This document shows positions 53,889-62,245 of a stretch of DNA of 64,000 nt, in pieces (within the stretch, counting starts at the first letter, position 1; each line of letters starts with the position of its first letter). Location of the stretch: the NCBI RefSeq assembly GCF_014270105.1, contig NZ_JACNMF010000001.1:186001-250000 (forward strand), in the 5' to 3' direction. The position numbers and the translations under genes are program-made. The notes under the pieces were generated by a model that worked only from the letters and a program-made list of their open reading frames with translations, was not told the DNA's origin and ran no database searches. The stretch is from Hyunsoonleella aquatilis (GTDB lineage Bacteria; Bacteroidota; Bacteroidia; Flavobacteriales; Flavobacteriaceae).

Positions 53889-53892
53889 AAAT

Positions 53893-54360
53893 TTAAATCT
53901 TAATCTGTCGGTGGAAGAGTTCGGATAAGGAGATAAAAGTTTCAGTTCTAGAAACCCCACTAATTTCTTGAATGGTGTTGAGTACTTTCATCAAATGGTC
54001 GTTGCTTTTGCAAAGTACTTTTAGAAATACATTCCAATTTCCTGTCGTGTAGTGGCATTCCAAAACTTCAGGAACGCGTTGCAATAACTTTATAATCATT
54101 GGGGCATCGGCAGCCTTATCAAAATATACGCCTACGAAGCCCATCGTGTCAAAGCCTAAAACTTCTGGGTTCACTTCAAATTTTGACCCTGCAATTAGCC
54201 CAGATTTTTCCAATTTACGAAGACGCTGATGAATGGCCGCACCAGAAATGCCTACGTTTCTAGCAATTTCCAAAATGGGTGTTCTGGCATCATCCATGAG
54301 AGTTCTTAGGATTTTTTTGTCGATGCCGTCAATGGTGGTTAGTTGGTCTTTTTTCTTCAT
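53893..54360 (-). CDS. Lrp/AsnC family transcriptional regulator
   Basis: Leucine-responsive type regulator of 155 residues. It has an N-terminal winged helix-turn-helix (about 8-60, with PILEIARNVGISGAAIHQRL) and a C-terminal RAM/ACT domain (about 75-150) that binds amino acids and drives oligomerisation. Lies 101 bases downstream of a saccharopine dehydrogenase-like gene on the same strand, so it may regulate amino acid catabolism, perhaps that neighbour's pathway (inference). Confidence 0.93.
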   Translation of the reverse strand: MKKKDQLTTIDGIDKKILRTLMDDARTPILEIARNVGISGAAIHQRLRKLEKSGLIAGSKFEVNPEVLGFDTMGFVGVYFDKAADAPMIIKLLQRVPEVLECHYTTGNWNVFLKVLCKSNDHLMKVLNTIQEISGVSRTETFISLSELFHRQIKI

Positions 54361-54461
54361 TTAGCTTATGGATTAAAAGGCAAAAGTAATCATTTGATTT
54401 CAATTAGGAATAAAAATAAGCTCTATGCTTTATGGGCTTCGAAACCAAACTTCAAAAAAAT

Positions 54462-55826
54462 CTAGTCATTTAATGGGTTATAGCCAAGGTAAGGCAATTC
54501 TTTCTCTCTGAATGAAATCCCAAAGGTTTTCAATTCGTTCAAAATAGGATTGTAAATTTCTTTGGTAATTGGGATTTGTACACCAGGGGTAGTGATATTG
54601 CCGTTCAGAATGGCCAATACTGCCATTGCCACTGGGAGCCCTACAGTTTTTGCCATGGCCGTATAAGTTTGGTCTTCTCCGATAACAACCATATTGGCAT
54701 CTATTTGACGTTTTTTTCCGTTAAGTTCGTAGCCGAACTTATGGTACATCACGATCATATCCTTATCGTCCTGATGTAAGGTCCAACTGTCCATCAATAT
54801 CTTTTGAAGGATTTGTGCCGGGGAGGCATTTTTAAGCCCTACTGTTTTATCCGGATTGAAAATATCCAGTTCCACCAGTTTGTCCCAAACTATATCGTCC
54901 TGGTCTATTTTTAATTCGTGCCTTAATTTTAGTTCCACGGAGTCTTTATGACTGTAATGCAAAAATGCATTGGTAAAATCTCGGTAGCTCATGTTCTCAC
55001 TATCTTCAATAGTATAGCTGTCATCGGTCATCCCCAACATTACGAAAATATGCCAGGCCCGACTAAAGCCTACCCGGCGCATTGTGCCACGGTAAAGTGT
55101 CTTAGTGTCGCTAAGTCCATAGACATTTTGATATTTTAAGGAATCCCGGTTGGCATAGGCTTCAAATCTGCCATAACCTTCAATGTCTAAAAATTCGGTT
55201 CGCCTAAATAGACGTTGGTAGGGAATGTATTTATAAGCGCCTTCTTGTATAAATTTCGCGGTGCCCCCTTGTCCGGCCGTAACCACGTTTCTAGGATTCC
55301 ATGTGAATTTATAGTTCCATAAATTGTTATCGCTTTCGGGAGCTATCAAACCCCCAGTGAAGGATTCAAATAAAATGATACTGCCCCCTTTTGAGCGAAT
55401 ATCATCTAAAACCTGCATGGCGCTCATATGATCTATGCCAGGATCAACACCTATTTCATTCATTAAAATGATGTTTTTTGCAACTGCTTCGTTATGTAAG
55501 GCATGTATTTCCTGACTTACGTAGGACGCCGTCACCATATGTTTTTTAAAGGTGATGCAATCTTTGGCGATGGTGATGTGAAATCGTGCAGGTAGCATCG
55601 ATACAACGATGTCGCAGGCTTTAATCAGTTTTTCACGCTCATTGGTATTAAATATGTCGAGCGAAACAACGTTAGTGTTGGGATGGTTACCTATGAGGGA
55701 TTTTGCCCTTTTAATATCTACATCTGCCACAGTGATATGTAACTGCTCGGTTTTTGCTTTATCCAAAAGATATTTCAAAAGATAGGGGGAGGACTTTCCA
55801 AAACCGATGATTAAAATCTTTCGCAT
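54462..55826 (-). CDS. Saccharopine dehydrogenase family protein
   Basis: A 454-residue protein with an N-terminal Rossmann fold (ILIIGFGKSSPYLL, 4-17) and the C-terminal saccharopine dehydrogenase-like domain (about 130-450). It matches the glutamate-forming (LYS9-like) half of lysine degradation or synthesis enzymes, and MNEIGVDPGIDHMSAMQVLDD is the family core. In Bacteroidota it is used for lysine breakdown, but the substrate has not been tested here. It is followed by an Lrp-type regulator. Confidence 0.88.
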   Translation of the reverse strand: MRKILIIGFGKSSPYLLKYLLDKAKTEQLHITVADVDIKRAKSLIGNHPNTNVVSLDIFNTNEREKLIKACDIVVSMLPARFHITIAKDCITFKKHMVTASYVSQEIHALHNEAVAKNIILMNEIGVDPGIDHMSAMQVLDDIRSKGGSIILFESFTGGLIAPESDNNLWNYKFTWNPRNVVTAGQGGTAKFIQEGAYKYIPYQRLFRRTEFLDIEGYGRFEAYANRDSLKYQNVYGLSDTKTLYRGTMRRVGFSRAWHIFVMLGMTDDSYTIEDSENMSYRDFTNAFLHYSHKDSVELKLRHELKIDQDDIVWDKLVELDIFNPDKTVGLKNASPAQILQKILMDSWTLHQDDKDMIVMYHKFGYELNGKKRQIDANMVVIGEDQTYTAMAKTVGLPVAMAVLAILNGNITTPGVQIPITKEIYNPILNELKTFGISFREKELPYLGYNPLND

Positions 55827-55872
55827 ATTGTTTTTTGTTAACTAGATTTGTTGATGTAAATTAAGAAATTAA

Positions 55873-56259
55873 ATGGATAGAAAAATATTAATTATAGCAT
55901 CCATCCTTGGTTTGCTTTCCGTTGTTTTGGGTGCTTTTGGGGCTCATGGTTTGAAATCCCTGATTTCTGACGAGGCCATTCAAACCTTTGAAACCGGTGT
56001 GCGCTATCAAATGTATCATGCTTTATTGCTTTTATTCGTTGGTGGTTCAAAAAAAGTGGCGTCAAAATTCAAAACTGCTATTTTTTATTTAGTTTTAGCT
56101 GGAATTGTATTTTTTTCGGGTTCAATTTATGGTCTGGCAACAAACTCACTTTCGGCTTTCGATTTTAAAACAATAGCATTCATTACACCAATAGGAGGTT
56201 TGTTACTGATCATGGCTTGGGTGTTAATATTTGTTAATTTCATAAAATATAGACCCTAA
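55873..56259 (+). CDS. DUF423 family small membrane protein
   Basis: Membrane protein of 128 residues with four predicted helices (about 5-30, 43-60, 65-86, 95-122). The start IASILGLLSVVLGAFGAHGL is diagnostic of DUF423 (YwdK-like) proteins; function unknown. A TAGATTTG (55843-55850) resembles a -7 box, with TTTC 20 bases upstream as a poor -33, so its own promoter is plausible. It lies divergent from the saccharopine dehydrogenase gene. Confidence 0.9.
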   Translation: MDRKILIIASILGLLSVVLGAFGAHGLKSLISDEAIQTFETGVRYQMYHALLLLFVGGSKKVASKFKTAIFYLVLAGIVFFSGSIYGLATNSLSAFDFKTIAFITPIGGLLLIMAWVLIFVNFIKYRP

Positions 56260-56353
56260 AAATAAGAATATTATAATTTCAGTATAAATAATTATCATAT
56301 TTTTGCGCAATAATTATTTTCACTGAAATATTTTGGCGAACTTAAATCTTGTT

Positions 56354-57949
56354 ATGAAACGAATTTCTTTAGAGAATTATGGCATTAAAAATGCAAAGGT
56401 CAACTATCAATTATCGCCCGAGGAGCTACATCGGATAACGATTGAAAAAGGGCAGGGGGTTGAAGCATCATCAGGAGCCTTGGCGGTGAAAACGGGTGAA
56501 TTTACGGGTCGATCCCCAAAGGATAGATTCATCGTTAAGGATGCTGTTACTGAAGATAAAGTTTGGTGGGGAGAGATCAATATTCCGTTTAGTCCAGAAA
56601 AGTTTGATAAGCTGTATGAGAAAGTGGTAGATTATCTTTCGGAAAAAGAAGTTTTTGTACGCGATTGTTATGCCTGCGCGGACGCCAATTATAAATTGAA
56701 CATCCGAGTCATTAATGAATATCCCTGGAGTAATCAGTTTGCCTATAATATGTTTTTACGTCCTTCAGAAGAAGAATTGGAAAATTTTGAGGAAGAATGG
56801 GCCGTAGTGAATGCCCCAGGATTTAAAGCTGATCCTGCCGTGGATGGTACTAGGCAACATAATTTCGCCATTCTAAATTTCACAAAAAAAATTGCCTTGA
56901 TTGGAGGTACAGGTTATACGGGCGAAATTAAGAAAGGTATTTTTTCGGCCTTAAATTTCATACTTCCTGTTGACAAAAACACCATGCCAATGCACTGTAG
57001 TGCCAATGTTGGCCCCGATGGAGATACGGCTGTTTTCTTTGGACTGTCGGGTACTGGAAAAACAACGCTTTCTACTGATCCCCATAGGAGCCTTATAGGA
57101 GATGATGAGCATGGCTGGACCAATGAAGATGTAATCTTCAATTTTGAAGGAGGTTGCTACGCAAAAGTCATTAACCTATCTGCGGAACAGGAGCCTGAAA
57201 TTTACAATGCCATTAAAAAAGGTGCCATTCTGGAAAATGTGATTTTAGATGAAAAGGGAAATGTCGATTTTGAAGACACCTCAATTACGCAAAACACAAG
57301 GGTAAGCTACCCGATTCATCATATTGAAAATATCAAAGAACCTTCATTGGGTAAAAACCCTAAAAATATTTTCTTTTTAACGGCAGATGCTTTCGGAGTA
57401 ATACCTCCAATTTCAAAATTAACACCAAGTCAGGCGGCCTATCATTTCATTTCGGGCTACACTGCAAAAGTTGCAGGGACCGAAGCTGGAGTAAAAGAGC
57501 CTGTGCCTTCGTTTTCGGCCTGTTTCGGTGCGCCATTTATGCCCTTGCACCCAGCAAAGTATGCCGAAATGTTAAGCAAAAAAATGATTGAGGCCGGAGT
57601 GAATGTATGGCTTGTAAATACTGGTTGGACAGGAGGTCCTTACGGTGTTGGAAAGCGAATGGAATTAAAATATACTCGGGCTATGATAAAGGCGGTATTG
57701 GATGGGAAATTAGGATTATACAATTACGACGATTACCATATCCATTCGGTGTTTGGTGTGGCGCAACCGCGAACTTGTCCGGGAGTGCCAACTAGTGTGT
57801 TGAGTCCGAGACAGACTTGGAATGACGATGAAGCGTATTACACTATGGCTTTTAAATTGACGAACGCCTTTCGTCACAACTTTAAAAAGTTTGAAGAACA
57901 CTGCTCGGAGGAAATCAGACGAGGAGGTCCTCAGCGATATGGATTTTAA
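56354..57949 (+). CDS. pckA: Phosphoenolpyruvate carboxykinase (ATP)
   Basis: First committed step of gluconeogenesis: oxaloacetate plus ATP gives phosphoenolpyruvate. It has 531 residues from the ATG at 56354; the open frame reaches a TTG at 56333 but the shorter start fits the family. Visible parts are the TGRSPKDRF signature (about 48-56), the P-loop GLSGTGKTTLS (about 229-239) and the ATP/metal site DDEHGW. A -7-like TATTTTTG (56298-56305) lies 48 bases upstream. No terminator follows; instead comes the ssb-upstream region. Confidence 0.96.
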   Translation: MKRISLENYGIKNAKVNYQLSPEELHRITIEKGQGVEASSGALAVKTGEFTGRSPKDRFIVKDAVTEDKVWWGEINIPFSPEKFDKLYEKVVDYLSEKEVFVRDCYACADANYKLNIRVINEYPWSNQFAYNMFLRPSEEELENFEEEWAVVNAPGFKADPAVDGTRQHNFAILNFTKKIALIGGTGYTGEIKKGIFSALNFILPVDKNTMPMHCSANVGPDGDTAVFFGLSGTGKTTLSTDPHRSLIGDDEHGWTNEDVIFNFEGGCYAKVINLSAEQEPEIYNAIKKGAILENVILDEKGNVDFEDTSITQNTRVSYPIHHIENIKEPSLGKNPKNIFFLTADAFGVIPPISKLTPSQAAYHFISGYTAKVAGTEAGVKEPVPSFSACFGAPFMPLHPAKYAEMLSKKMIEAGVNVWLVNTGWTGGPYGVGKRMELKYTRAMIKAVLDGKLGLYNYDDYHIHSVFGVAQPRTCPGVPTSVLSPRQTWNDDEAYYTMAFKLTNAFRHNFKKFEEHCSEEIRRGGPQRYGF

Positions 57950-58336
57950 CTACGCTAGCTAATTTTTTATAAGTTATAGCAACAACTATTGTTAGGGTGG
58001 TTTTTTCATATTCGGGTTTTCTTACCAGCACCTAGAATCATGGTGTTAGGGATATACCACCAAGTTAGCGACAAGGGAAAGACGGTCGGACGAGTTGCGT
58101 ACCTCACAGAAAAAACCGGATTTTTCCGTTTCATGAAATCTCTTTACAATCTTATGGTAACATGTATATAGATGCCGGCGCGCAGAAATATTATTCGTTT
58201 ACAAACGACTACAAACATTTACAAACGAATTTAAACGTGTAATAACCGAATAAACTTTTGATGCCGTTTCATATTTGCAGTGTTGAATCAATGAAGGTTC
58301 AATGGTATTAACTGTTAAACAATAAAATTTAAAATT
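57950..58336. other. Gap between pckA and ssb with phased 10-base repeats
   Basis: A 387-base interval without a convincing gene. It contains a 43-codon ORF (58040-58171, ATG start, product unrecognised), a hairpin TGGTG/CACCA (within 58041-58063) and four successive 10-base units ACAAACGACT, ACAAACATTT, ACAAACGAAT, TTAAACGTGT (58201-58240). The outer arms ATTCGTTT (58193-58200) and AAACGAAT (58223-58230) are inverted. The region is a candidate regulatory or mobile-element remnant upstream of ssb. Confidence 0.6.
58201..58240 (+). repeat. Four phased 10-base ACAAACG-type iterons upstream of ssb
   Basis: Units begin every 10 bases at 58201, 58211, 58221 and 58231, and three of four start ACAAAC. 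One helical turn per unit suggests a cooperative DNA-binding site on one face. The ssb ATG lies 97 bases downstream. Confidence 0.6.
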
Positions 58337-58669
58337 ATGAACGCACTTAGAAACAAAGTACAGTTGATTGGAAGATTAGGACAAGATCCAGAAATTATTA
58401 ACTTCTCCAATGGTAACAAATTGGCTAAATTTTCAATTGCCACGGACGATAGTTACAAGGACAAAAATGGCAACAAAGTTGAGCGCTCCTACTGGCACAA
58501 TGTTGTTGTGAAAGGTGGATTGGTAAACGTCGTGGAAAACTACATTTCTAAAGGAAAAGAAATTGCCATTGAAGGCAAGCTAACCAATAGAAGTTATGAA
58601 AACTCAGCTGGCGAAAAACGCTATGTAACCGAAGTAATTTGTAATGAATTATTGATGCTGAGCAAGTAA
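58337..58669 (+). CDS. ssb: Short single-stranded DNA-binding protein without acidic tail
   Basis: An OB-fold SSB of 110 residues. It starts with NALRNKVQLIGRLGQDPE and contains the conserved EIAIEGKLTNRSYE segment, ending NELLMLSK. The usual C-terminal part is missing: there is neither a Gly/Pro/Gln-rich linker nor an acidic tip such as DDDIPF, so contacts with partners such as RecO or PriA would be lost. The full-length housekeeping SSB is presumably encoded elsewhere; short versions occur in Bacteroidota. It has its own terminator and an unusual upstream region. Confidence 0.92.
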   Translation: MNALRNKVQLIGRLGQDPEIINFSNGNKLAKFSIATDDSYKDKNGNKVERSYWHNVVVKGGLVNVVENYISKGKEIAIEGKLTNRSYENSAGEKRYVTEVICNELLMLSK

Positions 58670-58690
58670 AATCTTTTTTTGCCCAAAACG

Positions 58691-58721
58691 AAAAGGTGCT
58701 TTGAGGGAAGCACCTTTTTTT
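58691..58721 (+). terminator. Terminator of ssb
   Basis: AAAAGGTGCTT/AAGCACCTTTT (58691-58701, 58708-58718), six-base loop and a T-run. Strong intrinsic terminator 21 bases after the ssb stop. Confidence 0.9.
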
Positions 58722-58757
58722 GTTTTGTAGAATTTCTAACTGCCCTATTTCTAATTT

Positions 58758-59498
58758 TTACCAAAGATATCTTAATTCGATTTTATTATTTTCAATATGC
58801 AGTACTTTGTATGTTGAAGCTCCAATTTCTATCAAAGTACCTCCCTCATCAACATCCAATTTTTTCTTGAATTCTGATTCCCTAGTCCTCTTAAAAGCCC
58901 AACGATAAAATCCCTCAATTTTGGGTTTGCTTTCTGTCGCTCTAGTTAGAACTATATTCCGATTTTTGAGAACTCCGTTTTCCCAACCCGAAACATCCCA
59001 GACTCCTAAGAAACTATTTGCCAAAGAATCAGCAACGATTTCCCGTTTTCGTTTTAATTCGATGAATTTGTCTTCAAAAATTTTATGCTCTAAACTGTCA
59101 TAATCTATTCCTTTCCAATCACAATTTCCAACAATTTTTATTTCCTCCCCGTTCGTTTTAATATCATAGTAGTCAATTGAAGAAGAATTGAACAAACATG
59201 TATCTTTAAGAGTTCTTGCCCTATTAATAAACTTAGTGATTAACTTTAAATCAGACTTCCTAATTTCAATTGTCCAAATTGAGTCCGTCCCCGAGCCATA
59301 ATAATAAAACGGACTTTTTTTAATTGCTCTTATATTTCCCCCTCTTTTAAGAATATCCATTGAGTGAAATACAATTCTTTCATCACCTGTCCAAAACTGA
59401 ATTTCGATATCGGAAAAGGTATCCAATTCAGCTTTGCTAATTTTATCAGAATTACATGAATTAAGAACTAGAAGAAAAATTATCAAAAAGCTTCTCAT
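58758..59498 (-). CDS. Lipoprotein of unknown function
   Basis: A 246-residue probable lipoprotein from the ATG at 59498. The lipobox LNSC places the acylated Cys at residue 15, followed by NSDKISKAELD. The mature chain alternates beta-rich segments (IQFWTGDERIVFHSMDI, IDYYDIKTNGEEIKIVGN) and short helices; no domain is recognised. The last third (NIVLTRATESKPKIEGFYRW and EIGASTYKVLHIENNKIEL) may form a small lipocalin- or Ig-like barrel (guess). Its 5' end is 28 bases after the nadB stop on the same strand, so it could be the last gene of the nad operon. Confidence 0.72.
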   Translation of the reverse strand: MRSFLIIFLLVLNSCNSDKISKAELDTFSDIEIQFWTGDERIVFHSMDILKRGGNIRAIKKSPFYYYGSGTDSIWTIEIRKSDLKLITKFINRARTLKDTCLFNSSSIDYYDIKTNGEEIKIVGNCDWKGIDYDSLEHKIFEDKFIELKRKREIVADSLANSFLGVWDVSGWENGVLKNRNIVLTRATESKPKIEGFYRWAFKRTRESEFKKKLDVDEGGTLIEIGASTYKVLHIENNKIELRYLW

Positions 59499-59525
59499 TT
59501 GTCTCAAATATCACAAAGGGCAAAT

Positions 59526-61094
59526 TTAACCAACTACCACCTCAATATTATCACTATTAAAATAGCCCCCTTTGTTTTCCTTTCGATCCAAGGATTGTTG
59601 GATAATCAAATGCGCCACGTTGATCATATTCCGCAGTTCGCATAATGAGGTGGTGACTTTGGATTCGCGGTACAGGTCCTCAACTTCATTATAAATCACA
59701 TCCAAACGCCTTATGGCTCTTTTTAGTCTGGCGTTATTTCTAACAATACCCACGTAATCGCGCATCAGCGCCTGCAATTCATGCAAATTATGTTCAATCA
59801 GCACATGTTCTTTGGGTATAACGGTGCCTTCCTCATTCCAAAGGGGAATGTCCACATTTATGGGCTCTAATTCCCTTTTTGAATGATACCTGTAAATATT
59901 ATGGGCATAGACCAAGGCCTCCAAAAGGGAGTTTGAAGCCAATCTGTTGGCACCATGCAGTCCCGTGCGCGTGCATTCACCGCAGGCAAATAAATTTTCA
60001 ATAGTGGTCTTTCCCTTTTTGTTTACCTTAATCCCACCACACAAATAATGGGAGGCCGGTACAACGGGAATCCAGTCTTTTTCAATATTGATATGGCGCT
60101 CCAAACATTTGTCGTAAATATTGGGGAAGTGCGATTTAAACTTATCGATATCCAGATGCGTACAGTCCAAAAATACGTGTGGATCTCCCGACTTCTTCAA
60201 TTCATTATCAATACTTTGGGATACAATATCCCGAGAAGCCAACTCTGCCCGGTCGTCATAATCTGGCATAAACCGATAGCCTTTTTTATTCCGAAGATAC
60301 GCCCCAAATCCACGCACCGCTTCAGAAATCAAAAATGAAGACCCGCCTTCGGTATCATACATTGCGGTGGGGTGGAACTGCACAAATTCCATATCCTTGA
60401 TACGCGCTTTTGCGCGATAGGCCATGGCAATACCATCGCCTGTTGCAATTGTTGGATTCGTGGTATGCCCGTAAACCTTGCCGATACCACCGGTTGCCAA
60501 AAGCGTACTATCAGCCTTCACTGTAAAAATATATCCCGTTTTTTGATTGAGCACATAGGCGCCATAACAGGTTTCTGGCTTTGCTTCCGAATCTTTAATG
60601 TGGTGATCCGTTATCAAATCAATAGCAAAATGATATGGCAATAATTCGATATTCGGTAGTTGATGCACGCGTGTCAACAATGCCCGTTCAATTTCATAAC
60701 CCGTGATATCTTTGTGATGGATGATGCGATATTCGGAATGGCCCCCCTCTTTTCCTAAACTCAATTGCCCATCGGGATTGGTGTCAAAATTCGCCCCCCA
60801 CAACAACAGTTCCTTTAGGCGCTGTGGGCCTTCTTTTACCACCATCTCAACCACTTCTTCCTTACAAAGTCCATCGCCTGCAATTAGGGTGTCCTTTATA
60901 TGTTTTTTGAAGGAATCTTGATCTTTGTCCAAGACAATGGCCACACCGCCTTGGGCATATTTGGTATTGGATTCGTCCTCGCTGTCCTTGGTAACAATGA
61001 CCACATTTCTATCTGGAAACTCCTCTGCAATTTTCACCGCAAAGGTCAGTCCGGCAATACCGGAACCAATAACCAGATAGTTGGTTGTTATCAT
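59526..61094 (-). CDS. nadB: L-aspartate oxidase
   Basis: Oxidises L-aspartate to iminoaspartate, first step of de novo NAD synthesis. The 522-residue flavoprotein starts with the FAD motif GSGIAGLTFAV (10-20) and shows TKYAQGGVAIV (about 45-55), HPTAMYD (substrate pocket) and a helical C-terminal domain with the Arg-rich ARLKRAIRRLD. It follows nadA by 3 bases in the same operon, and both products act in succession on iminoaspartate. Confidence 0.96.
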   Translation of the reverse strand: MITTNYLVIGSGIAGLTFAVKIAEEFPDRNVVIVTKDSEDESNTKYAQGGVAIVLDKDQDSFKKHIKDTLIAGDGLCKEEVVEMVVKEGPQRLKELLLWGANFDTNPDGQLSLGKEGGHSEYRIIHHKDITGYEIERALLTRVHQLPNIELLPYHFAIDLITDHHIKDSEAKPETCYGAYVLNQKTGYIFTVKADSTLLATGGIGKVYGHTTNPTIATGDGIAMAYRAKARIKDMEFVQFHPTAMYDTEGGSSFLISEAVRGFGAYLRNKKGYRFMPDYDDRAELASRDIVSQSIDNELKKSGDPHVFLDCTHLDIDKFKSHFPNIYDKCLERHINIEKDWIPVVPASHYLCGGIKVNKKGKTTIENLFACGECTRTGLHGANRLASNSLLEALVYAHNIYRYHSKRELEPINVDIPLWNEEGTVIPKEHVLIEHNLHELQALMRDYVGIVRNNARLKRAIRRLDVIYNEVEDLYRESKVTTSLCELRNMINVAHLIIQQSLDRKENKGGYFNSDNIEVVVG

Positions 61095-61097
61095 AAT

Positions 61098-62024
61098 TTA
61101 TTTTGAAAGCTCCAACATGCGCTCGATGGGTAGCAAGGCGCGTTCTATAATGGCGGGATCCACTTCTATTTGCGGGGATTCGTGCAATAGGCAGTGGTAT
61201 AATTTCTGAAGGGTATTCATTTTCATAAAATGGCACTCGCTACAGGCGCAGGTGTTATCTTCCTTGGCAGGGGCAGGTACTAACTCGGTATTGGGCATTT
61301 CCTGTTGCATCTTGTGTAAAATACCTGCTTCGGTAGCTACAATAAACTTTTGATCTTGATGCTCCTTCACATAATTAATCATTCCCGAAGTGGAGCCAAT
61401 ATACGTTGCGGTATCCAAAATATGGGTTTCCGATTCCGGGTGCGCAATAATTTTATAATCGGGATATTTTTGATGCAACTTTATCAGCTTGTCCATTGAA
61501 AAAGCTTCATGAACAATACAACTACCATCCCATAGCAACATATCCCTTCCCGTTTCATTGATGATATATCGGCCTAAATTTTTATCCGGTGCAAAAATTA
61601 TCGGAGTATCTTTTGGAACGGAGTTTACAATTTTAAGCGCGTTGGAAGACGTACACACGATATCGCTCAGCGCCTTTATTTCCGCCGAACAATTTACATA
61701 GGTAATCACCACGTGATCGGGGTGCGCTTTTGTAAATTTCTCAAAAGCCTCCGGCGGACAGGAATCAGCCAACGAACATCCGGCATTTAAGTCGGGTAAA
61801 ACTACAGTTTTTGAAGGATTTAGAATTTTAGCCGTTTCGGCCATAAAATGCACCCCCGCAAATACGATGATATCAGCATCGGTTTCGGCCGCTTTTTGGG
61901 ACAATCCCAAACTATCTCCTACATAATCCGCTATATCCTGAATTTCGCCCACTTGATAATAGTGTGCCAAAATCACGGCATTTTTTTCTTTTCTAAGGCG
62001 GTTTATTTCTTTGACTAAGTCCAT
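61098..62024 (-). CDS. nadA: Quinolinate synthase A
   Basis: Condenses iminoaspartate with dihydroxyacetone phosphate to quinolinate. The 308-residue protein has the three [4Fe-4S] ligands at the positions of E. coli NadA: Cys83 ([10 protein letters not shown]), Cys169 (WDGSCIVHE) and Cys264 (ECHFMKMN). First gene of the nadA-nadB pair; together with the nadK and pdxJ regions the window carries several vitamin-cofactor genes. Length is normal for the short type of NadA. Confidence 0.96.
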   Translation of the reverse strand: MDLVKEINRLRKEKNAVILAHYYQVGEIQDIADYVGDSLGLSQKAAETDADIIVFAGVHFMAETAKILNPSKTVVLPDLNAGCSLADSCPPEAFEKFTKAHPDHVVITYVNCSAEIKALSDIVCTSSNALKIVNSVPKDTPIIFAPDKNLGRYIINETGRDMLLWDGSCIVHEAFSMDKLIKLHQKYPDYKIIAHPESETHILDTATYIGSTSGMINYVKEHQDQKFIVATEAGILHKMQQEMPNTELVPAPAKEDNTCACSECHFMKMNTLQKLYHCLLHESPQIEVDPAIIERALLPIERMLELSK

Positions 62025-62245
62025 TTTAATCTATCGGAATAATTGTAAAATACTAAATAGCTTGTATTCAACATTATTAAAGTTACAAATATCTTAATTA
62101 AAAACTTTAGTAAAATACGAATTCCTTAAAAAAAAGCACTGAATATAAAACCGTTAGATTTTTTATGAAATCATTACATTTTTGTTAATCAATGGCTTTG
62201 CTGATTAATAAAATAGGAAAGTGTTTATTTTGAAAACGTCTTGGC

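Noticed and set aside
57989-58171. 60-codon ORF between pckA and ssb as a gene
   Set aside because: It opens with TTG, has no recognisable domain and lies in an interval with repeats; only the shorter ATG version (58040-58171) is mentioned as a possibility within the gap entry.
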